Source: Pseudomonadota bacterium
GTDB lineage: Bacteria > Pseudomonadota > Alphaproteobacteria > Rhizobiales > Hyphomicrobiaceae
NCBI GenBank assembly: GCA_018242255.1
Contig: JAFECH010000355.1
Coordinates: 1-58,988, forward strand
Direction of reading: 5' to 3'
DNA length: 58,988 bases
Shown: piece after piece, positions 8,627 through 19,652 of the stretch
Position numbering within the stretch: position 1 is the first letter of the stretch
Layout: every line of letters starts with the position of its first letter
Translations under genes and position numbers: made by a program
Notes under the pieces: model-generated
What the model saw: the letters and a program-made list of their open reading frames with translations, nothing else
Told to the model about the DNA's origin: nothing
Database searches by the model: none

Positions 8627-10039
8627 GTGCTATGCGCTTCCCCCTCAGGAAGCCTGAGCCAAAATCCCAAATCTGATTGGCCTATCGACGTGCAGCGCCC
8701 GAACACCAAAAGCTATTATCTGAAGACCTTCGGTTGCCAGATGAACGTCTACGACAGCGAGCGTATGACGGAAGCGCTAGCGCGTGATGGCTATGTCGCG
8801 ACGGACGACATCTCGAGCGCCGACCTCGTCATCCTCAACACCTGCCACATCCGCGAGAAGGCCGCCGAAAAGGTCTATTCCGATCTCGGCCGCATCCGCG
8901 ACATGAAAGACGCGAGAAAACGCGACGGCAAGGAAACCGTGATTGCGGTGGCAGGCTGCGTGGCGCAAGCCGAAGGCCGCGAGATCACCACCCGTCAGCC
9001 TGCGGTCGATCTCGTCATCGGCCCGCAAAGCTATCATCGCTTGCCTGAACTGATCGAGCGCACCTCCAACACGCGCGAGCACATCGTCGAAACTGAGTTC
9101 CCGGGCGACGAAAAATTCGAGCAGATGAAAGCGCCGCGCCGCGTGTCATCGCCATCGGCGTTTCTCACCGTGCAGGAAGGCTGCGATAAATTCTGCACGT
9201 TTTGTGTCGTGCCGTATACGCGCGGCGCTGAGTTTTCGCGCTCGCTCGCAACGCTCGAAACCGAAGCCCGCGAGTTAATTGCGGCCGGCGCAAAAGAGCT
9301 TGTGCTGCTTGGTCAGAACGTCAACGCCTATCACGGCGAAGGCCCCGGCGGCCGCTCGATTGGCCTCGCCGAATTGATCCGCAGGCTGGCGGACATCGAG
9401 GGCATCGAGCGCATCCGCTACACGACGAGCCACCCGCGCGACATGGACGCCGACTTGATCGCCGCCCACGCCGACGTTCCCCAATTGATGCCGTTCCTGC
9501 ACTTGCCGGTGCAGTCCGGATCCGACCGCATGCTCGCCGCCATGAACCGCAAGCACCGCACCGAGGAATATCTGGACCTTATCGGCCGTTTGCGCTCCGC
9601 CCGTCCCGACCTCGCCCTGTCGAGCGATTTCATCGTCGGCTTTCCCGGCGAAACCGACCAGGACGCCGAGGACACCCTTTCGCTGATCAGGGCTGTCGGT
9701 TTTGCTCAGGCCTTTTCTTTCAAATACAGCTCTCGTCCCGGAACGCCGGCTTCGACGCACGAGGATCAGATCCCGGAAGAGATCAAATCCGAGCGTCTTC
9801 AGCGCCTTCAGGCGCTCCTTGACGACCAGCAGGCCGAATTCAACGCCCAAGCTTTCGGCACGACCGTTCCGGTGCTGTTTGAACGCCGCGGCCGCCAACC
9901 GGGTGAATTTGTCGGCCGGACACCCTATCTACAGCTCGTTCACGTGGCGGCCGAAGGGGACCTCGTGGGGCGTATCGCGGATGTGGCCGTGACCGACGCC
10001 CGCCGGGTGAGCCTGTCGGGTGTCATCGCGGCAGCATAA
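8627..10039 (+). CDS. miaB: tRNA-2-methylthio-N6-dimethylallyladenosine synthase
   Basis: 470 residues from the GTG at 8627; a GTG at 8690 (449 residues) is an equally plausible start, and no ATG or clear ribosome binding site decides. MiaB is a radical-SAM methylthiotransferase acting on i6A37 of tRNAs. Auxiliary cluster cysteines are Cys37 ([13 protein letters not shown]), Cys73 (NTCHIREKA) and Cys111 (AGCVAQ); the SAM cluster motif is CDKFCTFC (Cys186, 190, 193). A TRAM RNA-binding domain ends the protein ([11 protein letters not shown]). It lies 12 bases after the acyltransferase gene and upstream of phoH, the standard alphaproteobacterial order. Confidence 0.94.
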   Translation: MLCASPSGSLSQNPKSDWPIDVQRPNTKSYYLKTFGCQMNVYDSERMTEALARDGYVATDDISSADLVILNTCHIREKAAEKVYSDLGRIRDMKDARKRDGKETVIAVAGCVAQAEGREITTRQPAVDLVIGPQSYHRLPELIERTSNTREHIVETEFPGDEKFEQMKAPRRVSSPSAFLTVQEGCDKFCTFCVVPYTRGAEFSRSLATLETEARELIAAGAKELVLLGQNVNAYHGEGPGGRSIGLAELIRRLADIEGIERIRYTTSHPRDMDADLIAAHADVPQLMPFLHLPVQSGSDRMLAAMNRKHRTEEYLDLIGRLRSARPDLALSSDFIVGFPGETDQDAEDTLSLIRAVGFAQAFSFKYSSRPGTPASTHEDQIPEEIKSERLQRLQALLDDQQAEFNAQAFGTTVPVLFERRGRQPGEFVGRTPYLQLVHVAAEGDLVGRIADVAVTDARRVSLSGVIAAA

Positions 10040-10186
10040 TCGGACGCTAGGTGTGGGCAACGCTTGTTGTGCGTTAACCACACCTCCCTATGCCGAACCC
10101 TTATTCCGCATGCTAACGTTGCTTCTACGGTCGATTCGATTTTGACTTCAGCGCGTAGAAAGATCGCAACCAAAGGAGAGTCAGGA

Positions 10187-11191
10187 TTGGCAGCATTCCG
10201 CGGGTCCTCCGCGTCGGCATCAAGACGGCCCAGCCCTGCTAGCAAGGCCGAACTTGAAACTGCTCGCGTCGTTGTACCCTTTGAAGACAACCGGCTGCTC
10301 ACGCAGCTGCTTGGGGAATACGACAGCCACCTGGCCCTTATTGAAGACCGATTGGGCATTGATGCTCACGCCCATGGCAACGTCGTCATCCTGACCGGCC
10401 CTGCCACCGCCTGCGACATAGCCCGAAACGTCCTGGAACGCCTCTACGCCCGCATCCGTAAGGGCGAGACGATTGGAGCGGGCGATATCGATGGCCTGAT
10501 CCGCCACGCCCGGACTGAGGGTTCTGATACCGACGGCCAAGCCCAGATCGCGACCCGACGCAAGGTCGTCAAAGCCCGCACGCCGACGCAAAGCGAATAT
10601 ATGCGCGCGATCCAGAAGAAGGATCTGGTGTTCGGCGTTGGGCCGGCTGGTACCGGTAAGACCTATATCGCCGTTGCGTTCGCCGCCCATTGCCTTGAGC
10701 GCGGTCTCGTCGAACGCATCATCCTGTCTCGCCCCGCCGTCGAAGCCGGCGAACGCCTAGGCTTCCTCCCCGGCGACATGCGCGACAAGGTCGACCCGTA
10801 TCTTCGCCCACTTTACGACGCGCTGTACGACGTCCTGCCGCCCGAAAAGGTCGAGCGCGACATCGAAACCGGCGTCATTGAAGTGGCGCCTCTCGCGTTC
10901 ATGCGCGGCCGCACGCTGGCGAATGCTTTCGTCATTCTTGATGAAGCGCAGAACACGACCAGCATGCAGATGAAGATGTTCCTGACCCGTATCGGCGAAG
11001 GCTCGAAAATGATCGTGACGGGTGACCCTTCACAGGTCGACTTGCCGTTCGGCACCAAATCGGGCCTGGTCGAAGCCGTTGAGCTACTCGCAGGGGTTGA
11101 CGACATTTCTATCGTCAACTTCATGGCTGGCGACATCGTCCGTCGTGACCTCGTCGCCAAGATCGTCGACGCTTACGAAAAACCGAAGTGA
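10187..11191 (+). CDS. phoH: PhoH family protein (phosphate starvation-inducible ATPase)
   Basis: 334 residues if translation begins at the TTG at 10187, which has a strong AAGGAGAG ribosome site seven bases upstream; the frame is open further upstream to 10064 but without such a site. Walker A is GPAGTGKT (residues 152-159) and Walker B is FVILDEAQN, giving the PhoH ATPase core; residues 40-120 form the KH-like N-terminal part typical of the longer PhoH/PhoL group. The family is linked to RNA metabolism together with YbeY, which is encoded next door, 4 bases downstream. The exact reaction is unknown. Confidence 0.9.
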   Translation: MAAFRGSSASASRRPSPASKAELETARVVVPFEDNRLLTQLLGEYDSHLALIEDRLGIDAHAHGNVVILTGPATACDIARNVLERLYARIRKGETIGAGDIDGLIRHARTEGSDTDGQAQIATRRKVVKARTPTQSEYMRAIQKKDLVFGVGPAGTGKTYIAVAFAAHCLERGLVERIILSRPAVEAGERLGFLPGDMRDKVDPYLRPLYDALYDVLPPEKVERDIETGVIEVAPLAFMRGRTLANAFVILDEAQNTTSMQMKMFLTRIGEGSKMIVTGDPSQVDLPFGTKSGLVEAVELLAGVDDISIVNFMAGDIVRRDLVAKIVDAYEKPK

Positions 11192-11195
11192 ACCA

Positions 11196-11705
11196 ATGCC
11201 TGCGTCACTAAATGCGGCTACCCCCGTCTTCGAGGTCGAAATCGTCAAGGACGACGGGGACTGGTCGCAAATTGCTGCTCTCGATCATTTGATCGAGACC
11301 GCGGCCCAGGCTGCCGTTGCGGCGGCCGAAGGCCCAATTCCGGGTTTCGTTTCCGTCGCCCTGTCCTCCGATACCATCGTCACGGATCTCAACGATCGCT
11401 TCCGTGGCAAGCCTAAGCCCACGAATGTTCTGTCTTTTCCGTCAGGAGACGGAGCGCCGGACGGCCAGATTGGCGACATAATCCTCGGGCTTGAAACGGT
11501 CCAACGGGAAGCCCTCGAACAGGGAATTCCGGTTGAGCACCATGTGCAGCATTTGGTCGTCCATGGCGTGCTGCATCTTTTAGGCTATGATCACGAGACC
11601 ACGGCAGATGCGGAACGCATGGAAGCCATTGAAATAGATATACTTTCCAAATTAGGCATAGCAAATCCCTACACGGGCGAGCTGGAAACCGGTACAAGTG
11701 AGTGA
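11196..11705 (+). CDS. ybeY: Endoribonuclease YbeY (rRNA maturation factor)
   Basis: 169 residues from the ATG four bases after phoH. The zinc site H-x3-H-x5-H is complete in [11 protein letters not shown] (His123, His127, His133). Upstream block [15 protein letters not shown] is also family-specific. YbeY is a single-strand endoribonuclease needed for 16S rRNA 3' processing and ribosome quality control. The phoH-ybeY-corC-lnt order here is one of the most conserved operons in Proteobacteria and supports the call. The next gene overlaps by four bases. Confidence 0.95.
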   Translation: MPASLNAATPVFEVEIVKDDGDWSQIAALDHLIETAAQAAVAAAEGPIPGFVSVALSSDTIVTDLNDRFRGKPKPTNVLSFPSGDGAPDGQIGDIILGLETVQREALEQGIPVEHHVQHLVVHGVLHLLGYDHETTADAERMEAIEIDILSKLGIANPYTGELETGTSE

Positions 11706-12748
11706 CCGGGTTTCAACCCATGACCATGACTGACAACACACACGATAAACCTCTGCCCGACAGTTTAGCCGACGAGGCGCGGGCGTTCGGTTCTCTAGGC
11801 TGGCTTCACCTGCTGCGGTCGAAGCTGGGCTTGGTCGTTCCGCAGAACGTTCGCGACGCGCTCGAAGGAGCGTTGAAGACCGGCGGCACCGACAATTTTA
11901 CGGAAGCCGAGCGCAAAATGCTGGAGCGCTTGCTCCAGTTCGGCTCAAGCCGTGTCGTGTCCCTGATGGTCCCGCGCGCCGACATTACGGCCCTCGATGA
12001 GAACGAGCCAATTTCGGAGCTGCTGCAGACCTTCAACGAAGCGGGCGTCTCCCGCATCCCGCTGTTTCGCGAAACGCTCGACGATCCGCGTGGCATGATC
12101 CACATCAAGGATGTGCTGCGCTGGTTGATGGCCGAAGCGACCGGCCAGCCGCAGAAGGGTGCCAAGGCCGATCCGGACGCTCCGGCGCTGATGAACCTGT
12201 TCGATCTGCGCGCCATCGACCTCAACAAACCGATCACGACGGTGAAGATCCGCCGTCAGATCCTCTATGTGCCGCCGTCGATGCCCGCTGTGGATCTGCT
12301 CATCCGCATGCAATCGACGCGCATCCACATGGCGCTCGTCGTTGACGAATACGGCGGCACAGACGGCCTCGTCACCATCGAGGACTTGATCGAGCAGGTC
12401 GTCGGCAACATCGAAGACGAACATGACGACGACGACGAGACGAACATCATCGTCGATCCGAAACTCGGCATCGTTGCCGTCGCCCGCACACCCATCGAAG
12501 AACTCGAAAAGCATCTCGGCGTGAAGCTTGTGCCGGACGACGAAGATACCGACGTCGATACGATTGGCGGTCTGATCTTCTCGATGCTGGGCCGCGTGCC
12601 GGCGCGCGGCGAACTGATCCGTCATCCGACCGGCGTTGAATTCGAAGTCCTCGACGCCGATCCGCGTCGCGTCAAAAAACTAAAGATCCATCCGCCGCGT
12701 CCGCCGCTGACCAATACCAAGTCGTTGCCCGAAGCGCCGAAAGCGTGA
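11702..12748 (+). CDS. CorC-like hemolysin-family protein (CBS pair plus CorC/HlyC domain)
   Basis: 348 residues from GTG 11702, which overlaps the ybeY stop (GTGA); ATGs at 11720 and 11726 are alternatives. Two CBS domains (about residues 88-145 and 185-238; [35 protein letters not shown]) are followed by the transporter-associated CorC_HlyC domain (about 250-330). The N-terminal membrane domain (DUF21/CNNM) is absent, as in CorC proper. CorC-type proteins are linked to magnesium/cobalt efflux. A run of Asp/Glu ([10 protein letters not shown]) separates the domains. It precedes lnt in the conserved operon. Confidence 0.88.
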   Translation: MTGFQPMTMTDNTHDKPLPDSLADEARAFGSLGWLHLLRSKLGLVVPQNVRDALEGALKTGGTDNFTEAERKMLERLLQFGSSRVVSLMVPRADITALDENEPISELLQTFNEAGVSRIPLFRETLDDPRGMIHIKDVLRWLMAEATGQPQKGAKADPDAPALMNLFDLRAIDLNKPITTVKIRRQILYVPPSMPAVDLLIRMQSTRIHMALVVDEYGGTDGLVTIEDLIEQVVGNIEDEHDDDDETNIIVDPKLGIVAVARTPIEELEKHLGVKLVPDDEDTDVDTIGGLIFSMLGRVPARGELIRHPTGVEFEVLDADPRRVKKLKIHPPRPPLTNTKSLPEAPKA

Positions 12749-14385
12749 TGGACGCGGTCTCAGCCATCGCGCCGGAAAAACCGCCGCTGATTGCGCGTAT
12801 GCGCGAGAAAATCATGGCACTCCAAGGCTGGCGCCGGGCACTTGTCGCGATAGCTGCCGGCGGCCTTTCGGCGTTAGCGTTCGCGCCGATGTTCGTGACG
12901 CCCATTCTTTTTTTGACGCTTCCTGTCTTCGTTTGGCTGATCGACGGCAGCACGAACTGGCGCCGTGCGTTTACCGCTGGTTGGCTGTTCGGATTTGGCT
13001 ATTTCTTCTGCAATCTCTTCTGGATCGGCGAAGCGTTTCTCGTCGAAGCCGACAAGTTCGCGTGGCTTTTACCGTTCGCGATCACCCTGCTGCCTGCCGG
13101 GCTCGCGATTTTCTGGGGCGCCGGTGCCGCGGCTGCCCGTCTCTTTTGGCGTGGCGGCCTCTCGCGTGTTTTCGTCTTCGCGATCGCGCTCTCGATCGTT
13201 GAATGGCTGCGCGGACATATCCTGACAGGCTTTCCTTGGGACTTGCCCGGATACGCACTGACCTATCCGTTGCCGCTGATGCAGAGCGCGGCACTGTTTG
13301 GCGCCTACGGCCTGACGGCGATCGCGCTGTTTGTCTTTCCCGCCCCGCTCGTTGCTCTCGGCGATTTACGCGAACGTCCGGAACTGCGCACCATCTCCGC
13401 CGCCTTGCTTCTCGCCGTTGCTCCGATCGGTCTGCTGTGGGCTTTCGGCGCATGGCGTCTGCAAACGCCGCAGGAGTTCGTCCCGAACGTGAAGCTGCGT
13501 ATCGTGCAGCCGAGCGTCCCCCAGCGCGAAAAATGGATGGCGCAATATCAGCGCCGCATCTTCGACGATCACGTCGCGCTGTCGCTGACAAACCCCTCGG
13601 GCAAGATGGATTCGCTGCAAGGCATCACGCATGTCATCTGGCCGGAAGCGGCGATGCCCTTCTTTCCGCTCGAAGCACCGGTCGCACTCGATATTCTTGC
13701 GAACATCCTGCCACCCGGCACGACGCTGATCACCGGCGCGCTACGCCATGACCCGACGTTGCCGCCCGGTTCGCCGATCACGCCTGAGACACGCACGCTC
13801 AACAGCATCCTGGTTCTGAACGAAAAGGCGCAGCCGATTGCGACCTACGACAAAACCCATCTGGTTCCGTTCGGCGAATACCTGCCTTACGAGAAAACCC
13901 TTTCTTCCGTCGGCATCGAAAAACTGACGCAGGGCCGTGGCTCCTTTGCAACCGGCCCTGAGCCGCGCCCGCTGATGCATATTCCCGGCTTGCCTCCGGT
14001 TTTGGGCCTCGTTTGCTACGAAGCGCTTTTTCCGGGGAATGTCGTTCAGGGCAAAGAACATCCGGGCGTGATGATCAACGTCACCAACGACGGCTGGTTC
14101 GGCGAAACGACAGGGCCATATCAGCATTTCCATCAGGCCCGCGTTCGCGCCGTGGAGGAGGGTGCCCCGCTCGTTAGGGCTGCCAATAACGGCATATCCG
14201 GCGTCGTCGACCCCTTTGGCCGTGTCCTAGTATCTCTCGGTCTCGACGTCCGTGGTCAGATCGACAGCACCCTGCCAAAAGCCGTGTCGCCGCCGCTCTA
14301 TGCGCGCATTGGCGACTGGCTCCTTGCCGCCATTCTCGCGGTTTTTGCCGTGTCAGCAGCCGCGCTTGGGAAAAACGGCCGTTAA
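12748..14385 (+). CDS. lnt: Apolipoprotein N-acyltransferase
   Basis: 545 residues from the ATG that overlaps the upstream stop codon (TGATG). Lnt adds the third acyl chain to the N-terminal cysteine of lipoproteins in the inner membrane. Residues ~30-235 hold six or so hydrophobic helices (WDLPGYALTYPL and others). The periplasmic nitrilase-like domain has the catalytic triad Glu300 (WPEAAMPFF), Lys369 (YDKTHLVPFGEYLPYE) and Cys423 (GLVCYEALFPG). In Sinorhizobium the orthologue was named ActA for acid tolerance and also lies beside a PhrR-type regulator, as here. A client lipoprotein, CyoA, is encoded in this window. Confidence 0.95.
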   Translation: MDAVSAIAPEKPPLIARMREKIMALQGWRRALVAIAAGGLSALAFAPMFVTPILFLTLPVFVWLIDGSTNWRRAFTAGWLFGFGYFFCNLFWIGEAFLVEADKFAWLLPFAITLLPAGLAIFWGAGAAAARLFWRGGLSRVFVFAIALSIVEWLRGHILTGFPWDLPGYALTYPLPLMQSAALFGAYGLTAIALFVFPAPLVALGDLRERPELRTISAALLLAVAPIGLLWAFGAWRLQTPQEFVPNVKLRIVQPSVPQREKWMAQYQRRIFDDHVALSLTNPSGKMDSLQGITHVIWPEAAMPFFPLEAPVALDILANILPPGTTLITGALRHDPTLPPGSPITPETRTLNSILVLNEKAQPIATYDKTHLVPFGEYLPYEKTLSSVGIEKLTQGRGSFATGPEPRPLMHIPGLPPVLGLVCYEALFPGNVVQGKEHPGVMINVTNDGWFGETTGPYQHFHQARVRAVEEGAPLVRAANNGISGVVDPFGRVLVSLGLDVRGQIDSTLPKAVSPPLYARIGDWLLAAILAVFAVSAAALGKNGR

Positions 14386-14496
14386 TCAAAGTCTTGAAGT
14401 CAACTTGTCGCGGAAGCTGTCGGTGATTGACGCCTTGCGCGCGTGCACCTACGAAGTGCAAAGGCTTTGCCTCTGGAACTGCTGGCTGTACGAGTG

Positions 14497-14961
14497 ATGG
14501 TGGATCAAATCTCTATTGAAGACGACACGAGCGAAGAAGCCCCGAAGGGCTCTCGCCGCGCTAACCCCATGGACGTTCATGTTGGCTCGCGCGTCAGGTT
14601 GCGGCGCATGCTGCTCGGCATGAGCCAGGAAAAGCTCGGCGAGCATTTGGGGCTGACATTCCAGCAGGTTCAGAAATACGAAAAAGGCGTCAACCGGATC
14701 GGCGCCAGCCGCCTGTTCGACCTCGCCAAAGTCTTGGGCGTGCCGGTTCAATTTTTCTATGACGAAGCGCCCTCTGGCGCCCAAAGTGCTGGCGCTGCGA
14801 CGCCGGGCTTCGCCGAACAGCCCGACGAAAGCTATGTCGTCGATTTTCTCGGCACCCGCGAAGGTCTCGAGTTGAACAAAGCTTTTGCCCGCGTGACGGA
14901 TCCGAAAGTGCGTCGCTCGATTGTCGATCTCGTTCGCGCTCTTGCCGGCGAGGATAACTGA
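14497..14961 (+). CDS. XRE-family helix-turn-helix regulator (PhrR/SinR-like)
   Basis: 154 residues from the ATG at 14497; the frame is open back to 14443 but that would add an unlikely leader. A Cro/C1-type helix-turn-helix spans about residues 30-85 (RVRLRRMLLGMSQEKLGEHL then TFQQVQKYEKGVNRI). The C-terminal half (VVDFLGTREGLELNKAF, VRRSIVDLVRALAG) is shared by a large alphaproteobacterial group of short regulators. Placement between lnt and metK matches the phrR locus of Sinorhizobium, whose gene responds to acid and other stress; the target genes here are unknown. Confidence 0.87.
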   Translation: MVDQISIEDDTSEEAPKGSRRANPMDVHVGSRVRLRRMLLGMSQEKLGEHLGLTFQQVQKYEKGVNRIGASRLFDLAKVLGVPVQFFYDEAPSGAQSAGAATPGFAEQPDESYVVDFLGTREGLELNKAFARVTDPKVRRSIVDLVRALAGEDN

Positions 14962-14990
14962 AGGTTTGCAGTTTTGTGACGGATTTGGCT

Positions 14991-15012
14991 CCCTTCCAAT
15001 AAAACGGAAGGG
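14991..15012 (+). other. Hairpin in the metK leader region
   Basis: Perfect 7-bp stem CCCTTCC / GGAAGGG with an 8-base A-rich loop (AATAAAAC), 30 bases after the upstream regulator and about 150 bases before metK. No T-run follows (GGCGCTAGG), so it is not a typical terminator. It may be part of a structured metK leader. Confidence 0.4.
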
Positions 15013-15158
15013 GCGCTAGGTCGCGGAGCATTTCACGTCTCGCTGCACACCTTGGCTTGACCGAATCCAACAAGATTGCGACAAACCGGCGCTTTTCGTC
15101 GGTCGGAGCTGCCGAAATCCGCAAGGTACAGCGGCATTCGTCCGGCAAATCTTCCAAC

Positions 15159-16376
<1,218 letters not shown>

Positions 16377-16402
16377 GGCCGTGCGTAAGAACTCAGTTTC
16401 TG

Positions 16403-16428
16403 AAAACGGCTGCGAAAGCGGCCGTTTT
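16403..16428 (+). terminator. Rho-independent terminator of metK
   Basis: Stem of 11 bp (AAAACGGCTGC / GCGGCCGTTTT, one G-T pair) with a GAAA tetraloop, followed by CTTTT. It begins 27 bases after the metK stop. Confidence 0.88.
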
Positions 16429-16544
16429 CTTTTGCCGGATTTTGTTTCAATTAGCGCCGCATCGGCGGACGACGCGCAGAACGCGTGTCGTCGATGCCAT
16501 CTCAAAGCCTGCCAAAGTGGGCCGTTTTCCTCTGGTAACGCATC

Positions 16545-17207
16545 ATGTCCGACAGCGAGCACGAGCTGAGATCATTTGGACGGCGTCGCGGCCGCAAGCC
16601 GAGCGCACGTCAGTCGGCACTGCTTCGCGACGACCTTCCCCGTCTCACGTTCGATCCGGCAGCTCCGCCGGAGGGCTTTGCTCAGACGTGGCTCGAAATC
16701 GGTTTCGGTGGTGGCGAACACCTGCTCTGGCAAGCGCGGCATAATCCGAACGTCGCGCTGATCGGCTGCGAACCGTTCGAAGACGGCATGATCAAGGTGC
16801 TGACGGTCATCACCGAAGAAAACTTGCAAAATGTCCGCCTGCACATGGACGACGTGCGCGACATCCTGCGATCCGTTCAACCAAACAGCATCGATCGCGC
16901 GTTTATCCTGTTTCCGGATCCGTGGCCGAAACGAAAGCATCGCAAGCGTCGCTTGGTTAATTCTTCGTTACTAGCACTGCTAGCGAACGCGATGCGCCCC
17001 GGTGCTGAGCTGCGCATCGGCACCGACATCGGTGACTATGCCCGCACGATGCTTGAAGCTTTTGCCCAAGAACCACGCTTTCTTTGGCAGGCGGAAAGCC
17101 CCGAGGACTGGCGCATTCGTCCCGCCGATTGGCCCGAGACGCGCTACGAAGCCAAGGCCGTTCGCGAAGGCCGCAAACGCTATTATTTCCGATTTCTGCG
17201 GGCATGA
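16545..17207 (+). CDS. trmB: tRNA (guanine-N7-)-methyltransferase
   Basis: 220 residues. TrmB methylates G46 of many tRNAs with SAM. The SAM-binding loop is LEIGFGGGEHLLWQA, the central block HMDDVRDILR, and the catalytic/tRNA-binding region FILFPDPWPKRKHRKRR, which is unique to this family. C-terminal TDIGDYARTMLEAF completes the fold. The basic N-terminal tail (RRRGRKPSARQ) likely contacts tRNA. It sits between metK and rimP, the usual alphaproteobacterial place, but is separated from metK by a terminator, so it needs its own promoter. Confidence 0.95.
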   Translation: MSDSEHELRSFGRRRGRKPSARQSALLRDDLPRLTFDPAAPPEGFAQTWLEIGFGGGEHLLWQARHNPNVALIGCEPFEDGMIKVLTVITEENLQNVRLHMDDVRDILRSVQPNSIDRAFILFPDPWPKRKHRKRRLVNSSLLALLANAMRPGAELRIGTDIGDYARTMLEAFAQEPRFLWQAESPEDWRIRPADWPETRYEAKAVREGRKRYYFRFLRA

Positions 17208-17332
17208 CCGCGCCGAAGCCTTGCGCAATCGGCCAAAGTGCCCTATTTAGCTGCTATTCCAATAACACGACGTACTGATTGGAGAGTGGACCGCGGGGCC
17301 CGCTCCGAACGGACTTTAGCTCAGGAACGCCA

Positions 17333-17974
17333 TTGCAAGACACGATTGCCAACGATCAGGATCAGGCTTCGCCCGCAGAGAACGCCGACACGACGCGTTT
17401 TTTGCGCGAGACCGGCATTGCGGCTGACATCGCTGCCATTGTCGAGCCGGTGCTCGCCGATCTGGGCTTTCGCTTGGTGCGTGTTAAAATCCAGGGCGAC
17501 GGCCGCGACCGCATCGTGCAGTTGATGGCGGAACGGCCCGACGGTTCGATTACTGTCGACGATTGCGAGGCGATCTCGAAGGGCATATCTCCAGTCCTCG
17601 ACGTCGCCGATCCGATCTCGGGAGCTTATCGGCTCGAAGTTTCATCGCCCGGCATCGATCGCCCCCTGGTTCGCCCGAGCGATTTCGAAGATTGGTCTGG
17701 CCACGAAGCCAAAATTGAACTCAAAGAGCCCGTCGACGGTCGCAAGCGTTTCAAGGGCGTTCTTGAAGGCTTCGAAGACGGTGAAGTCCGCATCAAGGCC
17801 GATACCGGCGAGCAGGGCATTCAACACTTAGGCCTACCCGTCCATCTCATTTCGGATGCCAAACTCGTTCTAACCGACGAATTGATCCGCGAAGCACTGC
17901 AACGCGCCAAAGAGCGCCACTCAACCCGGCCCGGCGACGGTGCCGAACTCGACGAAGACGATCTGGAGGATTGA
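17333..17974 (+). CDS. rimP: Ribosome maturation factor RimP
   Basis: 213 residues from the TTG at 17333, which has AGGA six bases upstream; an upstream TTG at 17279 would add 18 residues. RimP assists 30S subunit maturation. Recognisable blocks: [37 protein letters not shown], and [20 protein letters not shown], the most diagnostic stretch. The C-terminal half is an SH3-like Sm fold, ending in an acidic tail (ELDEDDLED). It begins the rimP-nusA-ylxR-infB operon; nusA starts five bases after its stop. Confidence 0.94.
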   Translation: MQDTIANDQDQASPAENADTTRFLRETGIAADIAAIVEPVLADLGFRLVRVKIQGDGRDRIVQLMAERPDGSITVDDCEAISKGISPVLDVADPISGAYRLEVSSPGIDRPLVRPSDFEDWSGHEAKIELKEPVDGRKRFKGVLEGFEDGEVRIKADTGEQGIQHLGLPVHLISDAKLVLTDELIREALQRAKERHSTRPGDGAELDEDDLED

Positions 17975-17978
17975 TCCC

Positions 17979-19619
17979 ATGGCCATGGCAGGCATCAGTG
18001 CCAACCGCCTTGAGCTTCTGCAAATTGCAGACGCCGTCGCCCGCGAAAAGACGATCGACAAGAAGATCGTCATCGAGGCGATGGAAGACGCCATCCAGAA
18101 AGCCGCCAAGTCTCGTTATGGCGCAGAAAACGACATCCGCTGCGAAATCGACCCGAAGACTGGCGAAGCCAAGCTGACGCGTGTGCTCGCCGTCGTCGAT
18201 GAAGTCGAGAACGACGCAACCCAGATCAACGTCGAAGACGCAAAGAAGCGCAACCCGGATGCCAAAGCCGGCGACATGATTGCCGAAACGCTGCCGCCGC
18301 TCGAATTCGGCCGCGTCGCCGCCCAGAACGCCAAGCAGGTCATTGTTCAGAAGGTACGCGAAGCGGAGCGCGACCGTCAGTTCTCCGAATACAAGGATCG
18401 CACCGGCGACGTCATCAACGGCACCGTCAAGCGCGTCGAATACGGCAACGTCATCGTCGATCTCGGCCGCGCCGAAGGCATCATTCGCCGCGATGAGATG
18501 ATCCCGCGCGAAAACGTCCGCCTTGGTGATCGCATCCGCGCCTACATCTACGAAGTTCGCCGCGAACAGCGCGGCCCGCAAATCTTTCTGACGCGCGCCC
18601 GCCCCGAATTCATGTCGATGCTGTTCCGCGCGGAAGTTCCCGAAATCTACGACGGCGTCGTCGAGATCAAGTCGGTCGCGCGCGATCCCGGCAGCCGCGC
18701 GAAAATCGCGGTTATCTCGAAGGATTCGTCGATCGATCCGGTCGGCGCTTGCGTTGGTATGCGCGGCGCGCGCGTCCAGGCCGTCGTCAACGAATTGCAG
18801 GGCGAGAAGGTCGACATCATCCAGTGGAACCCGGATGCTGCGAGCTTCATCGTCAACGCGCTTGCACCGGCCGAAGTCACCAAGGTCGTGCTCGACGAAG
18901 ATTCCAACCGCATTGAAGTCGTCGTCCCCGAAGCGCAGCTCTCGCTCGCCATCGGTCGTCGCGGCCAGAACGTGCGGCTTGCATCGCAGCTCACCGGCTG
19001 GGACATCGACATCCTGACGGAACAGGAAGAGAGCGAGCGCCGCCAGAAGGAATTCTCCGAGCGCACGCAGCTTCTCATGGATTCGCTCGACGTCGACGAA
19101 GTCATCGCGCAACTTCTCGTTACGGAAGGCTTCGCGACGATCGAAGAAGTCGCTTTCGTGGACATCGCCGAGATCGCGCACATCGAAGGTTTCGACGAGA
19201 ACACCGCCGAGCAGATTCAGAGCCGCGCCCGCGAATATCTCGAACAGCAGGAAGCCGAACGCGATGCCAAGCGCCGCGAACTGGGCGTTGCTGATGACAT
19301 GGCCGAAATCCCCGGCATCACCACCGCGATGATGGTCGCGCTCGGCGAGAACGGCGTCAAAACCGTCGAAGACTTCGCCGACTGTGCGACCGATGAGCTG
19401 ATCGGCTGGACCGAGCGCAAGAAGGAAAAAGATTCAGAGCCGGTTCGCCACAAAGGCTACCTCGACGGCTTCGAGCTGTCGCGAGCCGATGTCGAAAACA
19501 TGATCATGTCGGCGCGCGTGCACGCCGGCTGGATCAAGGCCGAAGATCTCGAGCAGCCTGACCAGGCTGAAGGCGAAGCCGAAGCTGCTGATGCCGAAGG
19601 CGTCAGCGCTGAAGGCTGA
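17979..19619 (+). CDS. nusA: Transcription termination/antitermination protein NusA
   Basis: 546 residues from the ATG at 17979, with GGAGGA eight bases upstream inside the end of rimP. Order of parts: N-terminal RNA polymerase-binding domain, S1 domain ([20 protein letters not shown]), KH domains ([40 protein letters not shown]), then two helix-hairpin-helix-type acidic repeats ([19 protein letters not shown] and [18 protein letters not shown]). NusA modulates pausing, termination and antitermination. The last ~20 residues are rich in Glu and Ala. Confidence 0.96.
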   Translation: MAMAGISANRLELLQIADAVAREKTIDKKIVIEAMEDAIQKAAKSRYGAENDIRCEIDPKTGEAKLTRVLAVVDEVENDATQINVEDAKKRNPDAKAGDMIAETLPPLEFGRVAAQNAKQVIVQKVREAERDRQFSEYKDRTGDVINGTVKRVEYGNVIVDLGRAEGIIRRDEMIPRENVRLGDRIRAYIYEVRREQRGPQIFLTRARPEFMSMLFRAEVPEIYDGVVEIKSVARDPGSRAKIAVISKDSSIDPVGACVGMRGARVQAVVNELQGEKVDIIQWNPDAASFIVNALAPAEVTKVVLDEDSNRIEVVVPEAQLSLAIGRRGQNVRLASQLTGWDIDILTEQEESERRQKEFSERTQLLMDSLDVDEVIAQLLVTEGFATIEEVAFVDIAEIAHIEGFDENTAEQIQSRAREYLEQQEAERDAKRRELGVADDMAEIPGITTAMMVALGENGVKTVEDFADCATDELIGWTERKKEKDSEPVRHKGYLDGFELSRADVENMIMSARVHAGWIKAEDLEQPDQAEGEAEAADAEGVSAEG

Positions 19620-19652
19620 CAGGAATGACCGGAAGGACGACAAACGCGCGTG

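Noticed and set aside
14962-15158. SAM-II riboswitch before metK
   Set aside because: The expected conserved core of SAM-II could not be matched by eye; kept only as an unspecified leader.
17847-19181. 444-codon open frame opposite nusA
   Set aside because: Antisense shadow; nusA domains are complete on the other strand.
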